Source: Bacillus sp. FJAT-42315 (GTDB taxonomy: Bacteria > Bacillota > Bacilli > Bacillales > Domibacillaceae). From it: a stretch of 50,868 nt of DNA. The notes under the pieces were generated by a model that worked only from the letters and a program-made list of their open reading frames with translations, made no database searches and was not told the DNA's origin. Below are positions 41,494 to 50,180 of the stretch, one piece after another (positions within the stretch are counted from its first letter, which is position 1; every line of letters begins with the position of its first letter). Location: contig NZ_KZ454941.1 of assembly GCF_002797375.1 (NCBI RefSeq), forward strand, positions 849,910 to 900,777, given 5' to 3'. A program made the translations under genes and the position numbers.

Positions 41494-43224
41494 ATGGAAA
41501 AACAGATAAATCCATTTGTTACGTTCATGCAACAGTACGACTTGACTACTGCTGACTATTCAAAGATATTTGATGAACATACAACGACGGTAGAATATAA
41601 CATTGGCACAAATATAAATGAAAAAATTATAAGTATACTCCGAGATGCACCTAAGTCTATCATTATTACTGGAAATGCTGGAGATGGAAAAACAAGAATT
41701 TGTCGAAATGTATACGATGAATTGGCTTCTTCTGAATTCAAGGGATGGCCGTCAAATGGTATGGAAGAGTTTGAGTATAAAGATTACAAGATACGTATAA
41801 TTAAGGATTTATCGGAATTAAGAGATGAAGTAATTCTAGATGAACTTTTAAAATTGCAGAAGCTTCTTCAGAGTGAGCAACCTAATACTCATTATTTAAT
41901 TGCCGCAAATGAAGGTAAACTAACTTATTTTTTAACCAAATATAGCGAACTTAGCTTGTTACATGATGAAATCATTCCACAGTTTTCACCAATGAGTATT
42001 AATGTAAATAATAATAATTTGCAAGTTTTTAATTTATTGCATAGCTCTTCCTCTATTTATGCGCAGAAAATTGTAAAGGAATGGAATAGAGGAGAGAATT
42101 GGGAAATGTGTTCTAATTGTCTTAAACAAAACCAGTGCATTATTTATCATAATCACAAATCTTTAGTAGAGAAACGAACAGGTGTAAGGCTAAACCGGAT
42201 TTATCGTTCTCTTGATGGCAATCATGGTCATATGACTATGCGTGAATTACTGATTCAACTTGCTTATACACATACAGGTGGATTGCATTGCGTAGATGTT
42301 CATCGAGCAGATTCTCACGAGTTGCAAGAACAATCCAAAAAAGCCTATTATGAAAACTTTTTTGGGCATAATTTGCCGAATGAAATTTTCGAAGAAATTT
42401 CTGGTATACAAGAAATGAGAGCTTTTGACCCAGGGTATGTGTCTGATTCTGTTATTGATGATTTTATCTTAAATGGTGATTTATCATCTGCGGAAGAAAG
42501 TATTCTTCACCAAGATTTATTCGGAAAACATATTGATACAGAATATGGTTATTACTATGAGGAATTGAAAAAATATCGTTTGAATCATCGTTCTGATGAA
42601 GATGAAGGAAAAAAGCTAACTGAAAAATGGTTGCCTCGTTTGAGAAGGAAATATTATTTTGAGTTCAGTAAGCCGCAAGTAATTGAAAATTTAGTACCTT
42701 ACCGATATCGTAAGAAATTTTTAGACATATTAAAATCATCTGATGAGCTAGATCTTGATACAAAACGAGACTTGATTAGTGGGTTAAATACATACTTTTC
42801 AAAAAGAATGGTTTATTCTGCTTCTCATGCTTTATATGTAACTTCTGAAAACTTGTATGTTCACGAGATCATTAACTTCTCAGATATTACATTTATAGTT
42901 CCAAAAAGCTTAGAAGAATACGATCGTAAAAACTCTTATTTTATTATGAAAATCGGTGCGATTCAACTGAACATTAATTTAATTACATTTGAATATTTAC
43001 TACGCCTTGCTAACGGTGGAATGTTCAATGTGTTAAAAGAGGATGTGGAAATTCTCCTAAATAATTTCCGAAACCAACTAATTGCAAATAAAACGGAAGA
43101 AAGTTCGATATTGAGAATATTAAAGTTTAACAGTAACCTAGGAGCCTTTGAATTAAAAGAAATTCAAATTCAAACTGATCTAGGGGACTCTAGTCCTGAA
43201 GACGAAGAAGAAGATTTCGATTAA
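41494..43224 (+). CDS. P-loop ATPase of a phosphorothioation defence system (SspF/DptF-like)
   Basis: This 576-residue protein has a Walker A motif GNAGDGKT at residues 60-67, in the context SIIITGNAGDGKTRICRNV. A compact Cys/His cluster, C206-x2-C209-x5-C215 with H219 and H221, could bind zinc. The C-terminal part is helical and ends in an acidic tail. I recognise no enzyme domain beyond the NTPase. ATG at 41494 has GGAG 8 bases upstream. It is the first gene of a tight operon (14 bases to the next) leading to a very large FtsK-type protein and DUF4007. That order matches the restriction genes sspFGH or dptFGH; in that scheme this is F. The assignment rests on context, size and the P-loop. 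Confidence 0.6.
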   Translation: MEKQINPFVTFMQQYDLTTADYSKIFDEHTTTVEYNIGTNINEKIISILRDAPKSIIITGNAGDGKTRICRNVYDELASSEFKGWPSNGMEEFEYKDYKIRIIKDLSELRDEVILDELLKLQKLLQSEQPNTHYLIAANEGKLTYFLTKYSELSLLHDEIIPQFSPMSINVNNNNLQVFNLLHSSSSIYAQKIVKEWNRGENWEMCSNCLKQNQCIIYHNHKSLVEKRTGVRLNRIYRSLDGNHGHMTMRELLIQLAYTHTGGLHCVDVHRADSHELQEQSKKAYYENFFGHNLPNEIFEEISGIQEMRAFDPGYVSDSVIDDFILNGDLSSAEESILHQDLFGKHIDTEYGYYYEELKKYRLNHRSDEDEGKKLTEKWLPRLRRKYYFEFSKPQVIENLVPYRYRKKFLDILKSSDELDLDTKRDLISGLNTYFSKRMVYSASHALYVTSENLYVHEIINFSDITFIVPKSLEEYDRKNSYFIMKIGAIQLNINLITFEYLLRLANGGMFNVLKEDVEILLNNFRNQLIANKTEESSILRILKFNSNLGAFELKEIQIQTDLGDSSPEDEEEDFD

Positions 43225-43238
43225 GGGGTGTTATTTTG

Positions 43239-44918
43239 ATGGAGACAAAAAGTAAATCTCAATTTTCTAGTCAAATGTCTGAAAAAATTTGGGGGCATCG
43301 TTTTCGGGAAGGGCAGCGCGGTCCAGAGTATACTCTCGAATTTTTGAATGTAATGGCAGGAACCGACTATCAATTAGGACATAAATTTTATGAAAGAAAG
43401 AGAATGGAGCAATTTCGCTCATTCGTTTTTGAAGGCTCTAAAGAAGGTGCTAGAAGCAAAGATGGATCGGCTTCATTTGTATCCTTTGATGAGCATAAAA
43501 AACAGGAATTACTTCATGCTCTTGGCATCGATCATAGTGAGCTAGAAGATTTACAAATGTTTTTTAAAAATTTAAGTATTCAAATGACAACGCCTACCGG
43601 AAAATTACTAGATCGTTCTTGGTATGCGACTATGTTATTCCCTTTACATGAGTCTCTTTTATTTTTTGAATTAAGAGCAAATAAAAAAACAAATAAGACA
43701 GCTTTTGAACGTAACTTTTTTGCTAGAGGTGGGGAGTTATACTTCTTAATGCTTACTTATGGCACGGAGCACTCTCCTAAACTTCGTGAAGCAATTGAAA
43801 TGAAGTTGAAAAATATGATGCGTCAGAACAAAAGTGTTACCGGAGTAGTAGAACGAATTAGTTCTCAACTCGAAGATGATTATGAAATAGATTTAAATAA
43901 TCCCAAGAATCCTGCAACTTTAATTAAAGATCCTTCTTTAGATGGAATCATTTCAAATTACGAAAATCGAGAATATCCAAAACTTCCTGATATGGATTTA
44001 GAGTTATTTAAACACATGGCAGAAGAATTAAGAGCATTGCTTGAGTTAAATATTGACTTATATGAAATGTTTGGTTTAATGACTTCTCTTATTTGTTTTC
44101 AGTTGCATCGATATATGATTTATCAATCAGAGAGAGTGACTAAAGAAAGTAATTTTTATTTTATTGATTGTCTTGATGGACAAGATCCTCAAGTTAAACG
44201 ACTAGCACAGGACTCTTATCGTAGGCACGAAACATCTGTACGTGACAGTTTTGACAGTTTTACAAAAGAAAATTTAAAGACGTTGCTGCCACTAGGAGAG
44301 GAAATATCTAAACTAAGGCATTGGAAAGAAGCAGCTGAGCAATCAACTGAAACGAAGGATGTTGATAAATACAGCGCGTTCTTAAATGACATTGAGTTCG
44401 GTGCTGCACATGCAACGAAGAAGAACGCACTTATCAAGGCTCTTAAAAATAGCAATGAGGAGCAGGCTGTCAAACTATTAGAGCATAAAATTATTGAATT
44501 CTCACAGGATGAATTAAATAAAAAACAATTACCAATTGTTCGTACGGTTGCTCGTGATGGTGGATTTGTCACAATGGGACCTGGTGTTCGAGGAAGATAT
44601 ATAATGACAGATAACTTTCTATGTACGCTTGTATATGCCACTTTAGGAAAAGTAGAAAAAATGGACTTTCATGATTTTATGAGTGTTCTTTATGATAAGT
44701 ATAAAATTGTCATCGGCACAGAAGAGGCTAAAAAGTCAGGGTTATATGAACGTGAAGGAGTAAACTTACGTTACTTTCAACACAATGAAAATAAGCTAAG
44801 GCAAAAGTTGAAACAAAATGGATTGTTGCAAGAATATTCGGATGCGACAGCGCTTATTCGAAATCCATATATTAACAAAGGGGAGAGTAAATATGGACTC
44901 CACAACATTAATAGATAA
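43239..44918 (+). CDS. Unknown-fold subunit of the same system (SspG/DptG-like)
   Basis: This 559-residue protein, soluble and mostly helical, has no motif I recognise. It starts with MSEKIWGHRFREGQRGPEY, holds several Arg/Lys-rich stretches and ends with a possible winged-helix-like segment (DGGFVTMGPGVRGRYIMTDNF). ATG at 43239 is preferred, with AAGGGG 10 bases upstream; a TTG one codon earlier is possible. The 3' end overlaps the next gene by 26 bases, so translation is coupled and a complex is likely. By position it is the G subunit of an SspFGH- or DptFGH-type restriction module; it is longer than the DptG proteins I recall, so orthology is open. Confidence 0.5.
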   Translation: METKSKSQFSSQMSEKIWGHRFREGQRGPEYTLEFLNVMAGTDYQLGHKFYERKRMEQFRSFVFEGSKEGARSKDGSASFVSFDEHKKQELLHALGIDHSELEDLQMFFKNLSIQMTTPTGKLLDRSWYATMLFPLHESLLFFELRANKKTNKTAFERNFFARGGELYFLMLTYGTEHSPKLREAIEMKLKNMMRQNKSVTGVVERISSQLEDDYEIDLNNPKNPATLIKDPSLDGIISNYENREYPKLPDMDLELFKHMAEELRALLELNIDLYEMFGLMTSLICFQLHRYMIYQSERVTKESNFYFIDCLDGQDPQVKRLAQDSYRRHETSVRDSFDSFTKENLKTLLPLGEEISKLRHWKEAAEQSTETKDVDKYSAFLNDIEFGAAHATKKNALIKALKNSNEEQAVKLLEHKIIEFSQDELNKKQLPIVRTVARDGGFVTMGPGVRGRYIMTDNFLCTLVYATLGKVEKMDFHDFMSVLYDKYKIVIGTEEAKKSGLYEREGVNLRYFQHNENKLRQKLKQNGLLQEYSDATALIRNPYINKGESKYGLHNINR

Positions 44919-47900
44919 ACAATTTCTTCTTGGACATTGGATTACTGAATACATTAAGCAATATTTAGATGAAAATAAGAAAAGAAATGCAGATAAAGTT
45001 TTGTTGAAAGTTGACAATATTAGTTATGAATATGCACCGGCAATTTTGAAGATTATTAACTCATGCAAGGAATCGTTATCTGTAACATACGAGCCTGTTA
45101 TTAAAACGGTTAGCCCAATTGAAGGGTTTGAGCAGTTTTCATGCCGTGATTACGAAACGAGTGTGTGGTTGCGTAACTTTATCAAGCCAGGACAAGCTTT
45201 AATATTGTTATTAAATAAGAAAACCCCAGAATCTCAAAGTTTAAAAGATATTATTTCAATAGATGAGGCACAACTTTTAGCACCTAAAGGCTTTGAGGCA
45301 TTAGCTGAAATGATGACTCAACAAGATTTATTATCCGTCTCAGAAATTAATGAGCTTAGAAGGTTTTTAGATGTTTACCAAACGATTACTGACTCACAGT
45401 TATCGCTAATTTTAAATTTCTTAAAGTGTGTCATTCAATCTGATACAACCTTAATGATTTCAGAACGTATTGGAAGAAATTTAGACCAATTAAAAATGTT
45501 TAAAGATGAGTCGATACGTACAGATAATAAAGGGATTTTAAGAAAATCATTGCAAAAAAACTATCTTTTAAGTCATTTACGGAAAAGTAATGTCCATTAT
45601 CTTGATCCTGAAAAACTTTTACAGAGTGTAGATAGGTTTGTTCAACATGAACAGGATACAGGATATAATCATGAGGTTTGGGATATTTTCGGACGAGACG
45701 AGACAGAGTTGCTTAAAAAAGCCGCTGAATTTGTTCATAGAAAAAATACGGATCTGCTAGCAATTCCATTTTCTATTGCAGAGAAATTATTTGCATTTAA
45801 GTTGTCGATACCGTTCAAAGACCGATTAATGAATATGAGAGAGCAGGTATTAGTAGACTTTAATGAGAAAATTTCCAATGCTAGTTCAAAAGAAGAATCT
45901 GAACAATTAGCAAATGAAAAAATGAGAGTAGAAGAAGAACTTGATGCTGGAATTGAAGCGGTTATTGATAAAAATAGTTTAGAGAAGATACGTGAATTTA
46001 GAGAAGAATTTGGAGATCAAATAGATCGTGAAGGAATAGCAAGGTCTATTATTAACATTGAAAATAAACTAGAGAATCCCTCTAATTATGTATCTTTTTT
46101 AGATGGAGTGTTTGCTGAGATTCTTGTCATGCTAGAAAAAGTAGAGGAAGAAGATTACGAAGGGAATCTTTCTTTTGTTGTTCGTAAATCTTCAAAAGAA
46201 GCTGTACCGACAAAATATGTAGATTTTTTGAATTTCCATTTACAAGCTATTTCGCTTTTATCTAACAATATCATTATTGAGAAAATTAAAGAACAAGATA
46301 GTGACGCTAGTGTTGAGTTGAAAGACACTTTTTCATTTGAAATAGCGTTGCTACAGAATGAAAAGAAAATAGATTCTACTTTATTTCATGTAGATACTTT
46401 AGCTATGGAAATGGACAAGAATACTTTTTTTGATTTCTACTATGAAATATTAGAAAATAATAAGTTAGGCTTTGTTACGGTTGAAGGGTCGAAAAGAAAC
46501 GCGCACTTTTTTGAAGAAGAATTGCAAGAGCTAGAAGCTGCTAGCAAATTAGGCGATCAGAAGCTTCTCCCGCATATAGAAGAATTTCAACAGTTTAACC
46601 AAGTGTATATTCAATTATTGAAAGAGTTAATTGAATATGGGTTGAATGTATCTAGGTTAAAAGAAATATCGAATTTAGTTGATAACTATTTATCAGCGAT
46701 GTCTACAGAAGTGAATGCAGTTAGAAAAATTAGTGGACTCATTAATAAAATGGGTGTTGTTGAATATGAAGAAACAGAACAGCAAGCAGCTATCAAGCGT
46801 GTCCATAAAAAAGTTCTTTCCGTATTTAATCCAGCTCGTTTAGTTGCTTACGGGTACAAGTTAGTTCATTTCGGTCAGTTAATTTCAAAGTTGTGTGATA
46901 CTTCTAATGGAATGAATCCGGTAAGATCAATTGAAGATATTCAGAGATATCGACTGTTTGAAAACAGTAAAATGAATAAACTAGCTCCAGCTTACTTAGC
47001 TTCAGGTCATCAAAATATCTATTATTTTGAACAAGAAGAGTCATACGGTCAAGGGGTTTATGTCACAGAAGAGTATAAAGAGAGTGATTCTAATCAAGCT
47101 ACTTACTTTGCAGAAGAAATGATGAAGATTTCTAAAGATTATTTGAAGGTGTATCCGTATGCTTCAGACTGTCTTGATATTTTATTTTTGTATGTAACAA
47201 ATTTAGATTATGTGAAGAAGTCTATTGAGGCCCTTCTGAAAAAGCATACGATCAAAAAGTTAAATGTCACGCTTCATAGTCCAGCGAAAGCTGCGGTGTT
47301 ATATGATGAGTTAAACCAGTGGCTTAGTGCTAAAGAAGAGTATGTAACGCCATTACCGCTACTCGGCGGGTTACCAAGATTGGAAATTAACGTGTTACCA
47401 CATCATTCAGAAGAGAATTTAGAACGCAAAATATCTAAAGCAATGATGGATTTTGATATAGCTATTTTTGTGGATTATTTTGGGCAAAAAAGTAATTTAA
47501 ATGTACCGAAATCTTTTTATCCTGTTCAGATGAAAGAGTGTGCGTTAGAGGATGAAATTTGGAAAAAAGTTGATGAGACAGGTTATCGATCTTCACAAGA
47601 AGGTACAAGACTAATTAATTATGTGTCTGATACACAACCAAGTTTATACCGAAAGTTTTATGACCTACAGTATATTCTTCAGCAAGGCGTTGCTATTCAG
47701 CAAAAAGATACCACCAATATCTTGCGTGGAGAAATTCAAGTGACATTTACAGAAAGAAATGCTCTATATAATCTAGTTCATGAAAAATTTAATTGGGTGG
47801 TAACATATGATCGCTACATGGACCCGCAACTAGTTAATCAAGTGACAAATAAGGCTAATATTATTCGTTACCACATTGATCGTAAAGGAAAAGATGAAGT

Positions 47901-50121
47901 GAAAGTGTTAGTTTCATCGTCAGAATCTGTCAAGCGATATATAGATAAAGAGGACAATTACTATTATCATGAACGTTTATCTAATCGCTTAAAACATCTT
48001 TTAGCGATTGACATAATTGATGAAGGTGTAATAAGAGATATTATCCATCGAGTAAAGGAGTTATCCGGTAGTTCAGTTTTACGTTCACTTGGACCAGGTA
48101 AATTTGTTCATGAACTACTTTCGATTTATTTAACCATCGCTAAAGATAATAGTCATAAGGATAATGAAGTGATATTATGGAGTATTTGTGATGAGTTGGA
48201 ATGGTTCAGGAAAAACCAAAAGCGACCAGATCTACTTAAACTTGTGATTCGCTATTCCCCTGATGAAAAGAAATATGATATTGTATTTAAGCTAATTGAA
48301 TTGAAGTTAGTGCACTACAATTCATATGAATCAGAGGTCGCAGATGCAGCTAAGCAACTTATCAGTGGAGAGAAAACGTTAAAGCAATTTTTTGAGTTTG
48401 ATTCGGCAGCTGTTGATAAGGAACTTCGTTTGCAAACGTTGATCACGTATTTAATGGATACGAGAGCATACAGCGAAAGAGAGATTTCTATTCTATCGCA
48501 GTTAAAAAATGATCCACAGTTTAATATAGAGTTTCACTTTGAAAAAGAAATTAATGCTTATATTTATTCACAAGATGTACAATTTGATGGTAAGCAGATG
48601 GTTGAACTAGGTTTCTATCAAGATCATTCTGATTTCGATGAGGTAATAACAAAAACGTTTACTCGATCATTTATTTTAAATTCTTTAAAAGTGGAGAATA
48701 AAGTAACAGCAGATAGTGAAATTACTGAAACTGAAGAAATGACTCCTTTTGAACAATTTCTCTTAGATCAAGATATCATTAAAGAAAGAGAAGAAGGAAA
48801 AGAGTACGGAAAAAGCAGTGAAGAAGAGCCGAGTTCTGTTGTTTTAGATGATCAAGATCCGTCTGGAGTTATTAGTGATGTGGAAGAAAAAAAGGAGAAG
48901 CAAGAGATAGATTCCCTGCAGGGCTTAGACGATGAATCTAATGTAGAGCCACTACTCATTTCTAGTGATTATCCAGAGTTAGAAGCTTTAAAAGATATTG
49001 TTAGACCTGAGAGTGATCAGGAAAAACAGAAGGAAGATGAAGAACTCGGTAAAAGATATGGAAACATTTTGAGATCGAAGTTTAATATTAATGGTATTAA
49101 ACTAATGATAGAACAGACGATTGTTGGGGCAAATGTGATTAGGATTATTGCTAGTATTCCTCCTAATCAAAGTTTTGAATCCATTCGAAAGAAAGCTCAA
49201 GATATGGCGTTATGGCTTCATGTAGATTCAGTACCGAAAGTATTTATTGATAAGAATATAGTGATTGACATCAATCGTCCAGAGCCGGAAACTATTTTCT
49301 TTGACCAGTTTATGAAATTAGTTCGTGAGCAAGTGTCAGAGGCTCGTTTAAATGAAGAGTTTGTTGTACCCATTGGTCTAGATCCATTAAATGCTGTTAT
49401 GACAGTAGATTTCAATGGAACTGAGCCGCATATGCTTGTAGCAGGTTCTACAGGAAGTGGAAAGAGTGTAAGTTTAAATTCCATTGTGTTCTCAATGATG
49501 TGTCTTTATAAGCCAAAAGACCTTCAATTTGTTTTTATTGATCCGAAAAAAGTTGAATTTACTGCATTTACAGATACGATGCATACTAGACATGTGGCAA
49601 CAGAAATTAATAGTGCAGCGGATTATCTAGATGAATTAGTGGAAGAAATGGAACATCGCTATACATTACTAAGTAAAGAATATGCTAAAAACTTAAAAGA
49701 ATATAATGAGATTTTAAAATCAGAGGGTAGAGAGAATGAAACTTTACCACGAATTGTAATTGTATTTGATGAGTTTGCAGATTTTATGTTACAGGAAAAA
49801 GAATTTGCTAAGCGTATTGAAAATACTATTGCTCGTATTGGACAAAAAGGAAGAGCAGCAGGTTTGCATATGATTGTTTGTACTCAGTCACCTAAAGCCG
49901 AGATTATTAATACGACGATCAAGAACAACCTTTTAGCTCGACTAGGCTTAAAAGTAACAGATAGTACAGCCTCAAACGTAGTATTAGACACTAGTGGGGC
50001 AGAACATTTAGCTGGTAAAGGAGATTACTTGTTAAAGGCAGGTAGTGAACCAGTTCGTGGGAAAAGTCCTTACCTTCAACCCACAGCTTATAGAGCGTTA
50101 ATGAAGTATTTTGAAAAATAA
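44893..50121 (+). CDS. 1742-residue FtsK/HerA-motor restriction protein (SspH/DptH-like)
   Basis: This giant protein has a C-terminal ATP-driven DNA-translocase motor at about 1470-1742. Walker A is GSTGSGKS (1518-1525), Walker B is IVIVFDEF (1621-1628), and the FtsK-type IDPKKVEF and RAAGLHMIVCTQSP motifs are present. A low-complexity acidic linker (about 1290-1400) separates it from 1290 residues of unassigned, largely helical sequence. No FtsK membrane helices and no gamma domain are seen, so it is not a chromosome-segregation FtsK. ATG at 44893 has GGGGAG upstream; the frame extends to 44818 inside the previous gene. Size and motor match DptH/SspH, which with F and G damage DNA lacking phosphorothioates. 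A nuclease motif was not identified. A hairpin follows the stop. Confidence 0.65.
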   Translation: MDSTTLIDKQFLLGHWITEYIKQYLDENKKRNADKVLLKVDNISYEYAPAILKIINSCKESLSVTYEPVIKTVSPIEGFEQFSCRDYETSVWLRNFIKPGQALILLLNKKTPESQSLKDIISIDEAQLLAPKGFEALAEMMTQQDLLSVSEINELRRFLDVYQTITDSQLSLILNFLKCVIQSDTTLMISERIGRNLDQLKMFKDESIRTDNKGILRKSLQKNYLLSHLRKSNVHYLDPEKLLQSVDRFVQHEQDTGYNHEVWDIFGRDETELLKKAAEFVHRKNTDLLAIPFSIAEKLFAFKLSIPFKDRLMNMREQVLVDFNEKISNASSKEESEQLANEKMRVEEELDAGIEAVIDKNSLEKIREFREEFGDQIDREGIARSIINIENKLENPSNYVSFLDGVFAEILVMLEKVEEEDYEGNLSFVVRKSSKEAVPTKYVDFLNFHLQAISLLSNNIIIEKIKEQDSDASVELKDTFSFEIALLQNEKKIDSTLFHVDTLAMEMDKNTFFDFYYEILENNKLGFVTVEGSKRNAHFFEEELQELEAASKLGDQKLLPHIEEFQQFNQVYIQLLKELIEYGLNVSRLKEISNLVDNYLSAMSTEVNAVRKISGLINKMGVVEYEETEQQAAIKRVHKKVLSVFNPARLVAYGYKLVHFGQLISKLCDTSNGMNPVRSIEDIQRYRLFENSKMNKLAPAYLASGHQNIYYFEQEESYGQGVYVTEEYKESDSNQATYFAEEMMKISKDYLKVYPYASDCLDILFLYVTNLDYVKKSIEALLKKHTIKKLNVTLHSPAKAAVLYDELNQWLSAKEEYVTPLPLLGGLPRLEINVLPHHSEENLERKISKAMMDFDIAIFVDYFGQKSNLNVPKSFYPVQMKECALEDEIWKKVDETGYRSSQEGTRLINYVSDTQPSLYRKFYDLQYILQQGVAIQQKDTTNILRGEIQVTFTERNALYNLVHEKFNWVVTYDRYMDPQLVNQVTNKANIIRYHIDRKGKDEVKVLVSSSESVKRYIDKEDNYYYHERLSNRLKHLLAIDIIDEGVIRDIIHRVKELSGSSVLRSLGPGKFVHELLSIYLTIAKDNSHKDNEVILWSICDELEWFRKNQKRPDLLKLVIRYSPDEKKYDIVFKLIELKLVHYNSYESEVADAAKQLISGEKTLKQFFEFDSAAVDKELRLQTLITYLMDTRAYSEREISILSQLKNDPQFNIEFHFEKEINAYIYSQDVQFDGKQMVELGFYQDHSDFDEVITKTFTRSFILNSLKVENKVTADSEITETEEMTPFEQFLLDQDIIKEREEGKEYGKSSEEEPSSVVLDDQDPSGVISDVEEKKEKQEIDSLQGLDDESNVEPLLISSDYPELEALKDIVRPESDQEKQKEDEELGKRYGNILRSKFNINGIKLMIEQTIVGANVIRIIASIPPNQSFESIRKKAQDMALWLHVDSVPKVFIDKNIVIDINRPEPETIFFDQFMKLVREQVSEARLNEEFVVPIGLDPLNAVMTVDFNGTEPHMLVAGSTGSGKSVSLNSIVFSMMCLYKPKDLQFVFIDPKKVEFTAFTDTMHTRHVATEINSAADYLDELVEEMEHRYTLLSKEYAKNLKEYNEILKSEGRENETLPRIVIVFDEFADFMLQEKEFAKRIENTIARIGQKGRAAGLHMIVCTQSPKAEIINTTIKNNLLARLGLKVTDSTASNVVLDTSGAEHLAGKGDYLLKAGSEPVRGKSPYLQPTAYRALMKYFEK

Positions 50122-50122
50122 A

Positions 50123-50155
50123 GAATTAGCCTCATAATTGAGGCTAATTCATTTT
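50123..50155 (+). terminator. Hairpin between the H gene and the DUF4007 gene
   Basis: GAATTAGCCTCA (50123-50134) pairs perfectly with TGAGGCTAATTC (50139-50150) around TAAT, followed by ATTTTAATT. It may uncouple restriction from modification genes, or reduce expression of the latter. Confidence 0.7.
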
Positions 50156-50180
50156 AATTGAGAAGTTAGGTGATAAAGAA

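Noticed and set aside
44216-44641. Long antisense frame inside the G-like gene
   Set aside because: It is fully covered by the sense gene, has no ribosome site, and a biased Ser/Phe/Leu composition typical of shadow frames.
44893-50121. Chromosomal FtsK/SpoIIIE
   Set aside because: It lacks the N-terminal membrane helices and the gamma domain, is far too long, and sits in a defence-type operon.
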